A stretch of 64,000 nucleotides of DNA. It comes from Antedon mediterranea. Its lineage: Eukaryota; Echinodermata; Crinoidea; Comatulida; Antedonidae. Shown in pieces: positions 11,521 through 21,849 of the stretch (the stretch's first letter is position 1; each line of letters opens with the position of its first letter). The DNA is taken from contig NC_092670.1 in assembly GCF_964355755.1 (NCBI RefSeq), forward strand, positions 13,453,201 through 13,517,200. The letters run 5' to 3'. Made by a program: the position numbers and the translations under genes. The notes beneath the pieces were generated by a model, which did not search any database, was not told the origin of the DNA, and was given only the letters and a program-made list of their open reading frames with translations.

Positions 11521-12234
11521 AATGATAGTAAGCTATAGACACTAGAACGTTTACGTCTGATCAAGTTTCCTAGTAAAGCCTATGATAGTCACTATCTATA
11601 ATATGCATAAAAGAATATAGAGGGCGGTGTGATTCTTTAAACTACAAAATAAACCCTACACCATAGTTCAACTTAAATTAGTAATGCACTTGGATGATTA
11701 TAATTATTATATTCATATTATATTTTAATTTTTATAAAAGATATAAAAAATGATTAAGACAAAAAATATTACCACCAAAAATATTGAAAATTTATGAATA
11801 AATTATAAAAGTTAAAGCACATCAAAAACTATTTTTACAACAAAAAAACTCAATTTAATTAAATATCTGGGTAAAATATACTTCTAAATATATATTGTTT
11901 ATTACTTAAATATATAACTACTAACTATATTAAACAACAAAATGTAGAAAAAAAAAAAATCAACAGAAAAACTGTATGCAAGTTAAAACATAACATGTTT
12001 TTTATCTGAAAAAATAACGTTACATAAAGTTATTCAATTAAGAAGTTTTTTAAGTCACTGCAATAAACAACCAGAACATACTTTCATGTCAAAATAGATT
12101 ACTGCAGTATAATTATTTTGACATGGTCCCTTTACAAAACCAAAGATTGTATAGCGGCACTACACGGTGCAAGATAGAGAACTGTTGCCAAGCTCATATA
12201 TCTTATAATACTACCTGCCCTACAAATCCATGGA

Positions 12235-12553
12235 TGCAATTCGTGCGGACAAAATACCCGGATGAACATAGGTTATAGCGGTATTTTGATTTAAAATGGT
12301 TTAAATTTTGTGGTCTGCCTCGAAGTAGTATCTGTGGTTAACCATCTCAAGGGTTGATTCATTGAAAAAGGTTGAAATTATGTAAACGAAGTAAAAGTTT
12401 CTTTCAAATCTGAACACTTTCCAATTAATTAGTGTGTTTACATTGACATGCTTGGTTAGACAACTTCTTCTTTGACCAAAACATTGTACAATATTGCCTT
12501 AACAACAACTTTTTCCGGTTCCAATTTGTCCGCCCGAATGGCGTTCATGGATT
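12235..12553. mobile_element. MITE-like inverted-repeat element
   Basis: Left arm AATCCATGGATGCAATTCGT followed by GCGGACAAAATACCCGG is the diverged inverted copy of the right arm CCGGTTCCAATTTGTCCGCC followed by CGAATGGCGTTCATGGATT. The arms are about 40 bp at the ends of a 319-bp block. It has no coding capacity. It sits just beyond the stop codon of the aquaporin gene, so it may lie in that gene's 3' flank or 3'UTR. Confidence 0.55.
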
Positions 12554-12770
12554 ACAAACGCAGTTATCTATCTATACAATCTTGGATAAAACTGGCAGGA
12601 ATTTTGTATAATTTGCAAATGTTTCTTACTTTATGGTTTAACTAAGCAGACATTAAACTTGAAGGGAGTAGTAATATTTTGGCCGATTCTTGATACTGTA
12701 TTTAAAATAGGCACAGTATCATAGGCAAATGCTGTGATACAGTGTCCCATGTTAACTAAAATAATAAGAT

Positions 12771-14974
12771 TTACCCGCTACTAACCCTCTTCATGGACCG
12801 CTTGCCATTGTGACCATTGACATTAGTTGTTTCTACAGCACCAGTATCTTTAACATCATCATCGAAAATAATTTCGTTTAAAATATATTGAAACAAAAAC
12901 ATACTTAGTAGAACTCCAAGGAAAGGTCCGCACCAGTAGACAAGGACGTGCTCATGTATTTGGTGGTCCTTGCAGTTGAATGCTAGGGATGTTGCTAATG
13001 CTGGGTTGAACATCATACCTGTCCATTCCATGCCTGAACAAGATAAAACAATAGGTCGAGGCTTGAAATTCACCCTAGCAAACTAGAAATGTTCTTGTTA
13101 GATTTTTCATATTTGGCACTGTACTTTTGAACATTCTATAACTACTACTAGGCAATGGTTGCTGGTTTTAATTTTTGTTAAATATTTTCAAAATATAGTC
13201 AATTTCTTTAAATTTAACACAAAAAAAATTAGTTTATATTGTTGTGCTTCCAGACAGCCGGCCATATTCGATGGCAGTCCCCTCACTTTCGAGGTTGATT
13301 TTGTTCACTCTATATCTTCGATATTTTATCATGATAGCCTATTAACTATTAATGAATTGTACATGTTGCATACAAGTCACGAATCAAGAATTAATCATGT
13401 GCTATTTGCTTGTCAAATCAAATTCAACTTGTGATTTATTCCATCAGAGACCTTTACTTTAAGGATTTAATCGTTTGTACTCCATATCAAAATGCAGCAT
13501 TTATCTAAATGTAAGAAATGTAATACCTATCATCGTCTTAGATTTTCATCTCAAAGTATACATGTAAAATTTGAATGTGGGCACTTAATGTGTGTAATTT
13601 ACGAGAAAGAAACATTTTACAGTTTATAACTCTGATTCACAATACTGTACTTCAATGATTTAGTAGTAACTAGTAATGTATGAATAAAAAACCACACACT
13701 TAAGGACCAAACAAATACTGTATATTCTCAGGTATAATCACACTCCCTCTTTTATGTCGGATTTCACAAACAGGCATATCCCCAGGTATACTTCCAGTAT
13801 TGACTTTTGGCCTGGTTGTAGGCCTCTCACTAGCCAATTCAAATGAGTTTTTATAAGAAATGCTTACCAATCATTCTTTTTCCTGAACCAAGGTTTTCAT
13901 GGATATACAGTAGTCCCACCCCACAATGTTGTGTTCTAGTATCAAAGGATACACGGTAATCAACCACCAGGTTGATATTTTTATTCTAAGTTCTAATCTT
14001 TTCATCTTTTACTTGTGCAAAGGTGTTTATGTAATCTTTTTGAGCAACTGAATGGAACTGCAACCGCTTATGATTGACAGTCCTGGTTAACATACCATGC
14101 ATTGCGCTTGACATGTAGTTGTACTTGTGCTGAGTGCTAATAATAACATCAAACTAATCGCTGCTGGTCGCACTTACCCATACTGCATGTGTGTATAACA
14201 TGTTTAACTCAATTGCGCACATTAAACATATTATTTTGAGTTTTGTTCAATTGCTCGGAGGGCATATGCCGACACAGTTGAGATGTGTCAACGTAAGCCC
14301 ACCTTAATCAAAAGACAATCCCAGTTTAAAAAAACTATTCCTCATAATGATGACTTGAGAAATACTCAAATCATCAACTAATCATACATACCTGTTAATG
14401 TTACCATTACAGTGGTAAAAGAATTGACAATGTTGTAGAATCGTTGTCCACCTATTCCCATGCCAGCTATACAGCGCGCTGTACTGGTGGCCAACATCTC
14501 CGCTAAAACTCCTTCAAGTATGGACACCTTCAGTGGGTTATCACACGACAGGTCCAAAATTTCAGCTTGCATTGTATGCATTTCAGTCGGTGAAAACATT
14601 TTCCATATCAACATTACGTAACGGTAGGCTAACAATCCACCGATAATTTGCAAAAACATTTTTATAACCCCTTCTGTGATTGAACATTTTCGTTTAACCA
14701 TCAGTTCAAATATTCTGGCTGGATTTCCGGAGGCATCAAAGGTCAAACTATAAGCGAAGATGAGCATAAATAGCACGACAGCGTATACAGTGATACTATA
14801 GCCGGAGAATACAACGCTGTTTTCATATACACAAGCTACTAACTGAAAAGTGCACAATAGTTCGGCAATGTATGTGTAAACATTTTGTGGAAGACATTTT
14901 CCTAACACTTTACGTAATAGGTATGATACTACAAAGATTCCAGTAAAGGAGGCAAAGGATATCAATATACTCAT
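12771..14974 (-). CDS. Aquaporin-11/12-like channel protein (two exons, 281 aa)
   Basis: The coding sequence is complement(join(12771-13033, 14392-14974)). Exon 1 runs from the ATG at 14974 to ACAG|GTATGT at 14392. Exon 2 begins after TTGTTCAG at 13033. The phase-1 junction joins cleanly as TLTG-MEWTG. An in-frame TAA lies upstream, so this ATG is the first available. Both pore half-helices are visible: NPA at residues 84-86 (DASGNPARIFEL) and NPA at 204-206 (MMFNPALATSLAFNC). The downstream Cys215 is the position typical of subfamily 11, and VYWCGPFLGVLL corresponds to helix 6. Length and motif spacing fit the unorthodox AQP11/12 group, which in vertebrates are endoplasmic-reticulum channels for water, glycerol or hydrogen peroxide. 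Vertebrate AQP11 has NPC at the first box, whereas this protein has a canonical NPA. The C-terminus KRSMKRVSSG sits before a GGGTAA that could also be read as a donor, so an extra 3' exon cannot be excluded. The 1.36-kb intron holds only unremarkable AT-rich sequence. Confidence 0.85.
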
Positions 14975-15660
14975 TGTTTCCAACACAGTTGGTTACTTAC
15001 ACTGGCTTTGTATCTTATACTGTATAAATCTGTTAAAACAAAGATACGATTTTATATTAGTCATCAGTACAAAGTGCAATTTGTTTTCCTAGTAAAATTA
15101 TATGACTGCCCTGTTAATTCTAAACAAAACAAAAGCCAATTATTTCTTGTTTAAAAATGGACACAATTGCTGTGCAGAAATATACTTATAATATGCGAAC
15201 AAAAATTGGAATAGTGTGGGTGCGGTGGGACACCAGACTAACATCATTAAAAAAGGTGTAAATAAATGTAGAGATTGCATTCTGTACAAGATCCTATAGG
15301 CCTAGGCCCACTACTAGCCCCTATTTTGAATTAGACTTTAGGCCTACATCATTCACAAATGAATAATATAAAGGCAGGATTTATACCTCCATGCCTAGAG
15401 CGTTTGAAAATCATTTACGTGTTCCAGTCCTAAGCTACCTACGCTAGCCTACTGTAGCACGACCGCCCATTGCCTGCCGCTGGAAGAAGAGAAGAAGAGG
15501 AGAAGAAAGGTCAGCCACCTCTACTCTCTACTCTAGTCTAGGCCTAGCTAGCTAGGCCTAGTCTGAGTAGGCGCGCCTACCACGGAAAGACGCGAGCAGA
15601 GGCATACGCAGCATGTACAAATGAAATGTGAACGCATTTTTAACAAACCTAGAATGATGA
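14975..15660 (-). promoter_or_regulatory. Upstream region of the aquaporin gene with possible 5'UTR splice site
   Basis: On the minus strand, TTTGTTTTAACAG near 15033 is a good acceptor about 60 nt before the start codon, suggesting a spliced 5'UTR. The candidate upstream exon/promoter area at about 15400-15620 is GC-richer than its surroundings and carries a purine-rich GAAGAAGAGAAGAAGAGGAG run and the palindrome at 15538-15561. Farther out, an ETS-like GCGGAAGTG lies near 15822. No transcription start can be fixed from sequence alone. Confidence 0.3.
15538..15561. repeat. Perfect 24-bp palindrome made of two TAGGCCTA boxes
   Basis: CTAGGCCTAGCT followed by AGCTAGGCCTAG is exactly self-complementary over 24 bp. 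It contains two copies of the window's over-represented octamer TAGGCCTA, 5' of the aquaporin gene. Confidence 0.8.
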
Positions 15661-16327
15661 CTACCTTCTCTGGTTAAGATAGTTAAAATGCTAATGATGT
15701 TCGTTAATCATAACAAATCTATAGCATACGCACACCATGGAGGTATCGTCGCGATTATAATAAAGCATTCGTTTTCATTTGACCTCGTGTTTACAATAAC
15801 AACGTTGCGTCATACTTGGAAAGCGGAAGTGAAAGGTAACACGTCCGCAACAAAACAAGGGACTTATTACTGCCCTGGGAAATTGTACAGCCCCACCCAC
15901 TTCATACCAGCGGTCACGTGTAAGCCTACTATACGGCCTAACAGAGGGAAACAAAACATCTTTAATGGTAACTTGGTAACCCCTTTTGAAATGAAACTAT
16001 GCTCGATAATTTTATAGGCTAAAATTGATACTGTCAAATAATCGATATTTTTTATTATATCATTCATTAACATTTATTACACCTTAATAAATTCCTGTCA
16101 TTTGATTGAACGATTGTGAGTCACATCCTATGCAATAGTACGCACTATTAAACGATCGTGTAATAGTTAAGTAGGCTACCTTTTTTGTGTACAAAAAATA
16201 TTTTTGTGTTAATTATACTATTGCTTTTGAAATACAACAGCGCCACCTACTTTGTACTTACGAATTTATAATGTTATGACTGGTTCGCAATGGCAGTACA
16301 TTTTTGGAGATATTTATAATATATATA

Positions 16328-16570
16328 GGAGTTGGATAGTCGAGTGGTTAGGACACTTGACTGTCATACAGATAGACCCGGGTTCAATTCCCGACAACTC
16401 CCAGTCCACTCAGCTGTAAATGAGTACCTGGTTGAAAATACTAGGGAGAAAAAAGGCGGCGTGGAAAGGAACTGGCCACCCTACCACATAATGCCGAGGC
16501 TTAGTACAATGAGCTCCTAACAGCTCATTCCCCTACGTTCAGAGAACACGGGACTCACCTTTACTTTATA
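16328..16570 (+). mobile_element. tRNA-derived SINE with tRNA-Asp-like head
   Basis: The head at 16328-16401 folds as a tRNA: GGAGTTG pairs with CAACTCC, there is an A-box-like TAGTCGAGTGGTTAGG, the anticodon loop reads CTGTCAT (GTC, Asp), and the B box is GGGTTCAATTCCC. The anticodon stem is broken, so it is not a working tRNA. A body follows with ACTCAGCTGTAAATGAGTAC and CTGGTTGAAAATACTAGGG, up to about 16570. The motif is reminiscent of conserved SINE central domains shared among marine invertebrates, but I cannot assign a named family. The 62-codon frame through it is not a gene. Confidence 0.75.
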
Positions 16571-16754
16571 TAATATATGTACTAATTTAGATCAAAAAGG
16601 CATTTAAATTTGCTTTAGATCGTTTGTAGGATTTTTATTAATCAATAGGAACATCTCTACAAGATCTAGAATCGTTGGAAAAACATAATTAGCCTAGATG
16701 AGTTCAAGTTTCGTATCTGGTATCTCATGCCTTTCAGTCTAGCTAGTAGGCATA

Positions 16755-17849
16755 GGCCTAAGCCGGGTGTCACGAAACCTAAGACCACGAAAGCTAAGAC
16801 CCCCTAAGACCTAAGATCACGAAAGCTAAGACCCAAGACCTAAGATTACAAATTCTAAGATATACTACAGCTTAAAAACAATACTTGTTTATCCATACAT
16901 AATTTTAAACATAGTAGGTTTCATTTATTACCATAAATATAATTAAATACTACCGCAAAACATAGATAAACTCACGTTATATTCGCGCGTTGAGTAAATT
17001 AATGTATATTTTTTCTTTACAACAAACAAACTTGACGGGTTGTTTGTTGGTATATATTTACTCCAATTGTGTTGGTTCAGAGGATGTTTTTCTTTCGCAC
17101 CTGCCTTTCTTGTATTTTGACTCCAAATTTGTTAACTGACTTTATCCTGAATACCACACTTTAAAATTAGAACTTATAAGTACTTTCAGAAGGAGAAACA
17201 CATAAAAACAAATGAATAAATCCTTTAAATTGATGATTTTACAGACGTGTTTCTTTAATTGTATACTGTAACTCCTCCCATGCTCAATATTTTTGTTTCT
17301 ATGGAGCGCCAAAAGAGCAACAATAATAGAACAAGTATAAAAACAGAAAGAAAACGAAAAAAAAAAAAAAACTTATTATCATGATTTTTAAATTAAAATT
17401 TATTTGCGAGTATTTATTTCTTCGTACTAGCATGATTATACTATTATCATTTTAATTTTACATTGTTCAATCCACACTGTAGATGGACTCCACAGAGTTT
17501 TCAGCCCTCTATATAATTTTTGCTCTTTTGACGTTCCATAGAAACAAAAACATTGAACAGGCCTACTGTAGGCTAGTCATGCAAAATTCGCAAACAGTAT
17601 GTGTGCGAGAAAAACGTCTGTAAAATCATCAATTTAAAAATGTATTTGTTACTTTTTATGTGATTCTTTTTCATAAAAGTGCTAATTCTAAGGTGTGGTA
17701 TTCAGAATAAATGTTGGGAGTTAAAATACAAGGCAGGTGCGAAAGATAAATATTGTAATCTTAGGTCTTGGGTCTTAGCTTTCGTGATCTTAGGTCTTAG
17801 GGGGTCTTAGCTTTCGTGGTCTTAGGTTTCGTGACACCCGGCCTAAGCC
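16755..17849. mobile_element. Foldback DNA transposon (non-autonomous) with 87-89 bp perfect terminal inverted repeats
   Basis: Positions 16763-16851 and 17753-17841 are exact reverse complements over 89 bp. They start CCGGGTGTCACGAAACCTAA and are built of short direct sub-repeats (CTAAGACC, ACGAAAGCTAAGACC). Inside, the arms continue as a diverged inverted repeat: TCTTTCGCACCTGCC near 17092 pairs with GGCAGGTGCGAAAGA near 17732, and GATGATTTTACAGACG near 17230 pairs with CGTCTGTAAAATCATC near 17613. The left arm carries about 240 bp of extra sequence (16852-17090). GGCCTAAGCC flanks both ends (16755-16764 and 17840-17849), so the target duplication is 6, 8 or 10 bp depending on where the terminus is placed. 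No open frame of note is present. The architecture (repetitive outer domain, unique inner domain, long arms) resembles the TU foldback elements described from sea urchin. Confidence 0.85.
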
Positions 17850-18019
17850 TTTAGTATTAGGCTAGGTCTAGTCATTTTAGCCTTGGATTGTTTGGTCGTT
17901 TGTTGATATATTAACACTAGGCCTACAGTAGGTGTGTATAAAATCCATATAAAATATAATAGTTTATATATTATTAAAAACCAAATTTGGCCTTAGGCTT
18001 AATTTTTATTTGGGATTTT

Positions 18020-18143
18020 GGTGAATGATGAACGGTATTATATCAACTCGGCTTCGCCTCGTTGAAATAACCTTTCATCATTCACCTCATGCCATTATTT
18101 GTACCATTACACTTATAAACATTCATTATTTGTATACTGATAA
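18020..18143. repeat. Interspersed repeat with terminal hairpin, first copy
   Basis: GGTGAATGATGAA at 18020 pairs with TTTCATCATTCACC at 18073-18086 around a centre CGGCTTCGCCTCG. This is followed by CCATTATTTGTACCATTACA and CATTCATTATTTGTAT. The same tail occurs at 26995-27104. Class unknown. Confidence 0.55.
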
Positions 18144-18151
18144 TTGTTTAA

Positions 18152-18448
18152 TCATCCTTGACCTAACAATCTAACAGCAGGACACTGAACTTGCCTTGTT
18201 GCCAAGATAGGAACTCTTTTGATCTTATGACTGGCTGCGACAAACACCAAAAGTATTGTACTTTGTTGCCATGGTGGTATAGCGACCTCTGTGCCCAATT
18301 TGGCGACGTTACAATAAAGAATTAAATTGATTTGATATTGTTTTGCCAAACTAGGTGAGGGTCGTCGGTGCAGTAGTAGCGGTTCGAGGATTATTATCCT
18401 CTGTGGTCTGACAGTATATGTTACCATCCCTGCGTCTGTTTCATGCAC
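18152..18448 (-). other. GC-richer segment with unrecognised 98-codon frame
   Basis: The minus-strand frame starts MHETDAGMVTYTVRP and ends CPAVRLLGQG. Its composition is closer to coding than its neighbours, but there is no recognisable domain, transmembrane segment or convincing splice context. It could be the 5' part of a gene, a promoter-proximal segment, or a repeat. No function is proposed. The region 18449-20087 beyond it is AT-rich with no recognised feature. Confidence 0.15.
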
Positions 18449-20087
18449 ATCGAACGGCTGTCTTCTGCTTCAACTGCGATGACATAACAAGGTTTATATA
18501 GAAGGTAAAAAAACTGTAACATATTAAATTACTGATATAACCATCGTGGATGGTTTTAAGTCGCAGGCTACACGGAAATGATCCACTTGATTAATTAAGC
18601 GTAATTAACCTTTACAGTTCACTGAAAACTGGTGTCTTGTGTCACTGAATCCAGCTTGAGAAAATCGAAAAAATCTTATTAGTTACAGGATCCAATTCGA
18701 CATTATAAAATCACGTATTTAAATACAGTTTCATTTAAAAATAAATGACAACGTTTCACAAATTTAGGCAATGCGAATAAACCATTTATTATTATGGATA
18801 ATAATGTTTGCTCTGAAGTCAATTTTATTTACAAAAAAAAATCACTACACACACAACACAAAAACAATATCTTGAAAAATGCAAGAGATGAGTCTATAAC
18901 GATTATAATAATAGGTGATACTGGGTCACTTTCTTAGATACATTACAAAACAAATAGCAAAGATATTTTTAAGGGAACTAATTGTTATGATTCAGGAATG
19001 CTGTACAGATATAATAAATGAGGGTAAAAAAGAAAGAAAATGACAATATACATCACAGCATACCCAGTGGGCAAACCTGTAGTTTACAAAACAGTAAACG
19101 ATAGCAAATACGGATCAGACAATGAGGAAAAGAACAACTAGGACAATTACAGAATATATACCCACTGCTTTTAAACATGTTGAGTACAGTAGTTATTTAT
19201 TTAACATTATGAAAATGAATATTATGTAAACGATAATTATATTTATTCTGCAACATCATGAAGACAAATATGACGTAGAGACTTTAACTCCTCGAATGAA
19301 TTAAAGAAACACAAAATCAAAAGAATTGCAGTACGGGATACACAAATTCATTATGATTATGAGCAGAAAATGTTCATGTACGCAAAGGTTTTGATGTTTT
19401 CTTTACATAGTCTTTTAAAAAAAGAAAAGGGAAATATTGTACATGTGATTATTATTTCTTGCAATATCTCAGGAAAAAATATTATGTTAATAAGGTTGTT
19501 ACATGACCACACATATCCTTTAAAAAAAATGCAATGCACGTAGGCACCGTTACTCTACCATCACCGGATATCCTTTAACGTCGATACACACCCTCCCTCT
19601 TCCCCACTCCCCTAAACATCACTCAACAATCACATGATCAAAACATATACACGTGAGTATCTTACATCTTATGGGAAATGATCATCCTATAATAAATAGC
19701 TAATTGTTGTCAATTAGCAATAAATCAGTATCTTCACCATAAACATATTTCAAAACATTGTATTTGTAATAGGTTTCGTGTGTGCACTGTATAAATAATA
19801 AATTAAGACTACTCATAAATCTAACGTGCTTGTCGGATATATATCAACATCAAAAACTATTTTTAGGAAACACAACACATTCAAACCAACAATTAGTTAA
19901 TAACAACAATGTTAACCCATATAAACGCATTACATTATTTCATAACAGAATATATATTTAATTATTATTTTACTTATTTGATTCCTACTGAAGTTTGCGA
20001 TAATAGTGTGCCCATTAAACCAACATAACATAACTAGCCTGTGAACAAACCCAGGTGAGTGTCGTGATAGACGAAATAGCGCCGTAG

Positions 20088-20225
20088 TTGGCAGCACGGA
20101 CGTGACTCTAGGGGAGTCTGAAGCATGAAGTTTAAAAAGTGCATTGAGACGACATGGCTTATGGAATGCGCTATATAAAGACTGTACATTTATACATTAA
20201 CATTATAATAACAAATATTGTACCG
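20088..20225 (+). mobile_element. SINE 3' portion
   Basis: AGTGCATTGAGACGACATGG, then AATGCGCTATATAAAG and a T/A-rich tail with ATTATAATAACA, match the tail pattern of the element at 6590-6776. The tRNA-like head is not recognisable here. Confidence 0.45.
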
Positions 20226-20939
20226 GATCAAAAAGGAAGGCGAGGCAGCGAGAGCACCGTGTCCAATTCCTGTCAGAAACATTCAGTTGATATAGCTTAT
20301 AGCTCCATGATTGCAGAGAGGAGCCCCGGAATAGTTTAAAGTTAGCGCACTCCTTTTCCTTATTTAAACAGTCCTGGATACGCCATTTTAATTCGGTGTC
20401 GTATCCATGACCTCACGTTATAGTACTCATGATCAAGTGATACAATGAACCATATCGGTTATTGCATTTCCAGTGCATCTATTCATCTTGTCCTTCATGT
20501 ATTCATGCTCTTTGTCTTGATAATATTCTATTTCTTTATTAAGATTTATTTAACATCTGTTTTTGATTAAATTTTATTTTACCTTTATCCGGTTTCGCCC
20601 CTTTGTTGCAAAACATTCCAATGTATATATGTTGTTAATACTGTACGTTTAGAACATTTAAGAACAAGTTAGCTAAACTTTAAAGACCAATAGTTTTTTC
20701 TTTTAGTACGGTAGGCCTACCGATAGGGAATTAAGAACACCTAAGTGGGTGAACGGAGAGTGGGTGGGTGCGGAGTATTAGCTCCTTCAAAAGTTTATCG
20801 AATAGACCGTACCATTCTAAATTAAGATTAATATTAGCTACTGTTTTTTTCTTTCTTCCCCATTATTTTTAGGTCCTCAACGTCTTTGGTTTATGACTAT
20901 TAGGCTAAACATGTACACAACAAAACCTTAGTTCGATGG

Positions 20940-21115
20940 TTTAGCTTAGCTCCCAATAGGACGAACGGAAAAATGCAAGCTCAACGTACGTAATTGCGCA
21001 ACGCAATATATTATTATTATTCACAATTGTTTTCTTTCGCGTTTGCCATTGGTTAATAAGCCTGCGTTGCGCTTAAGTCCTTACGTGCGCCCTAATGTGA
21101 ACCGAGCTCTAGGCC
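20940..21115. mobile_element. Palindromic MITE, GTGGGAACCAAGCTT family (diverged)
   Basis: The left arm resembles TTAGCTCCCAATAGGACGAA, with GCGCAACGCAATAT inward. The right arm is CTGCGTTGCGCTTAAGTCC then CCCTAATGTGAACCGAGCT. The arms are inverted and diverged relative to 35002-35169. Confidence 0.5.
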
Positions 21116-21407
21116 TATAGTTCGAATTCAAACGCTTGGGATACAATCAACATGTTGACGAAAATTAAATTAACCAAGTATAATTGATGAAGATGCTTGA
21201 TAAGTCACACAGGCATTACGTGTTGGTTCGTATACCGTTTATTGTAAGATGCTTTTAGTGCCGTTTCAGCAGAAAGAAATTAGGCCTATATTAATAACGA
21301 AAGGTTATAACCGGGTGTCAACAACCACTTGATTGCTGTAATTGTCGGAACAACTGCCGCAGACAACATTACAATACCATAACGTCTAAACGTATAATAT
21401 CAATCAC

Positions 21408-21786
21408 GTGACATCTGATCACTGCGTAATTGGCAAAAGAAGAATCTTTCTTTCACAAGCTCTTCAAGTTATGTTAGCTGCAGTAGACGCCCAGATATCA
21501 CAACGAATTCAAAGTCTTTGTAGATTGAATAACGAGCGCACGACACTATCAATTTTACTCGAGATTCTCAGGAGGCTCAGTCGGTACGGAAAACGCACAA
21601 CGGCACGGCGTGAAGTATTAAAGCCGGTTAAACTGCACATGCGATCTGTACATGCACACCTGTTAGAACATTTTGTTTCGCTTTACTTGCTGATCGATTA
21701 TATTATCCTGGATAGACTATTACTTTGAAGAAGAACAGATCATAATTGTTATATGCTTTGTAAGATAATAATATTCGACGAGTAAA
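21408..21786 (+). promoter_or_regulatory. Possible 5'UTR/promoter region of the exon at 21787
   Basis: This block is less AT-rich than its surroundings and holds a 106-codon open frame (containing ALQVMLAAVDAQISQRIQ) that matches nothing I know. It ends 58 nt before an ATG that opens a signal-peptide-like exon on the same strand. A 5'UTR or promoter is the simplest reading. A separate short coding exon cannot be excluded. Confidence 0.2.
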
Positions 21787-21849
21787 ATGACACTGCTCCT
21801 GTTCCATGCTGTTTTGGTTATATTCAGGATAACGATTTGCACATGTCAG
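21787..21849 (+). CDS. Candidate signal-peptide first exon (21 codons), partner gene uncertain
   Basis: The ATG at 21787, with A at -3, opens MTLLLFHAVLVIFRITIC..., a typical hydrophobic signal peptide. The frame meets the consensus donor CAG|GTAAGA at 21849/21850 in phase 0. Splicing is not forced, because the frame remains open through the donor to 22056, but the downstream part has no protein-like features. The class B GPCR exon at 59740 starts in phase 0 and lacks its own signal peptide, so this exon is a candidate 5' exon of that gene across a 38-kb intron. It could equally belong to another secreted or membrane protein whose other exons I did not recognise. Confidence 0.4.

Noticed and set aside
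14975-14986. Longer aquaporin N-terminus starting four codons upstream
   Set aside because: That start is GTG; the first in-frame ATG is at 14974 and an in-frame TAA lies just upstream.
16332-16520. 62-codon frame starting MDSRVVRTLDCHTDRPG
   Set aside because: It is the translation of the tRNA-derived head and body of a SINE.
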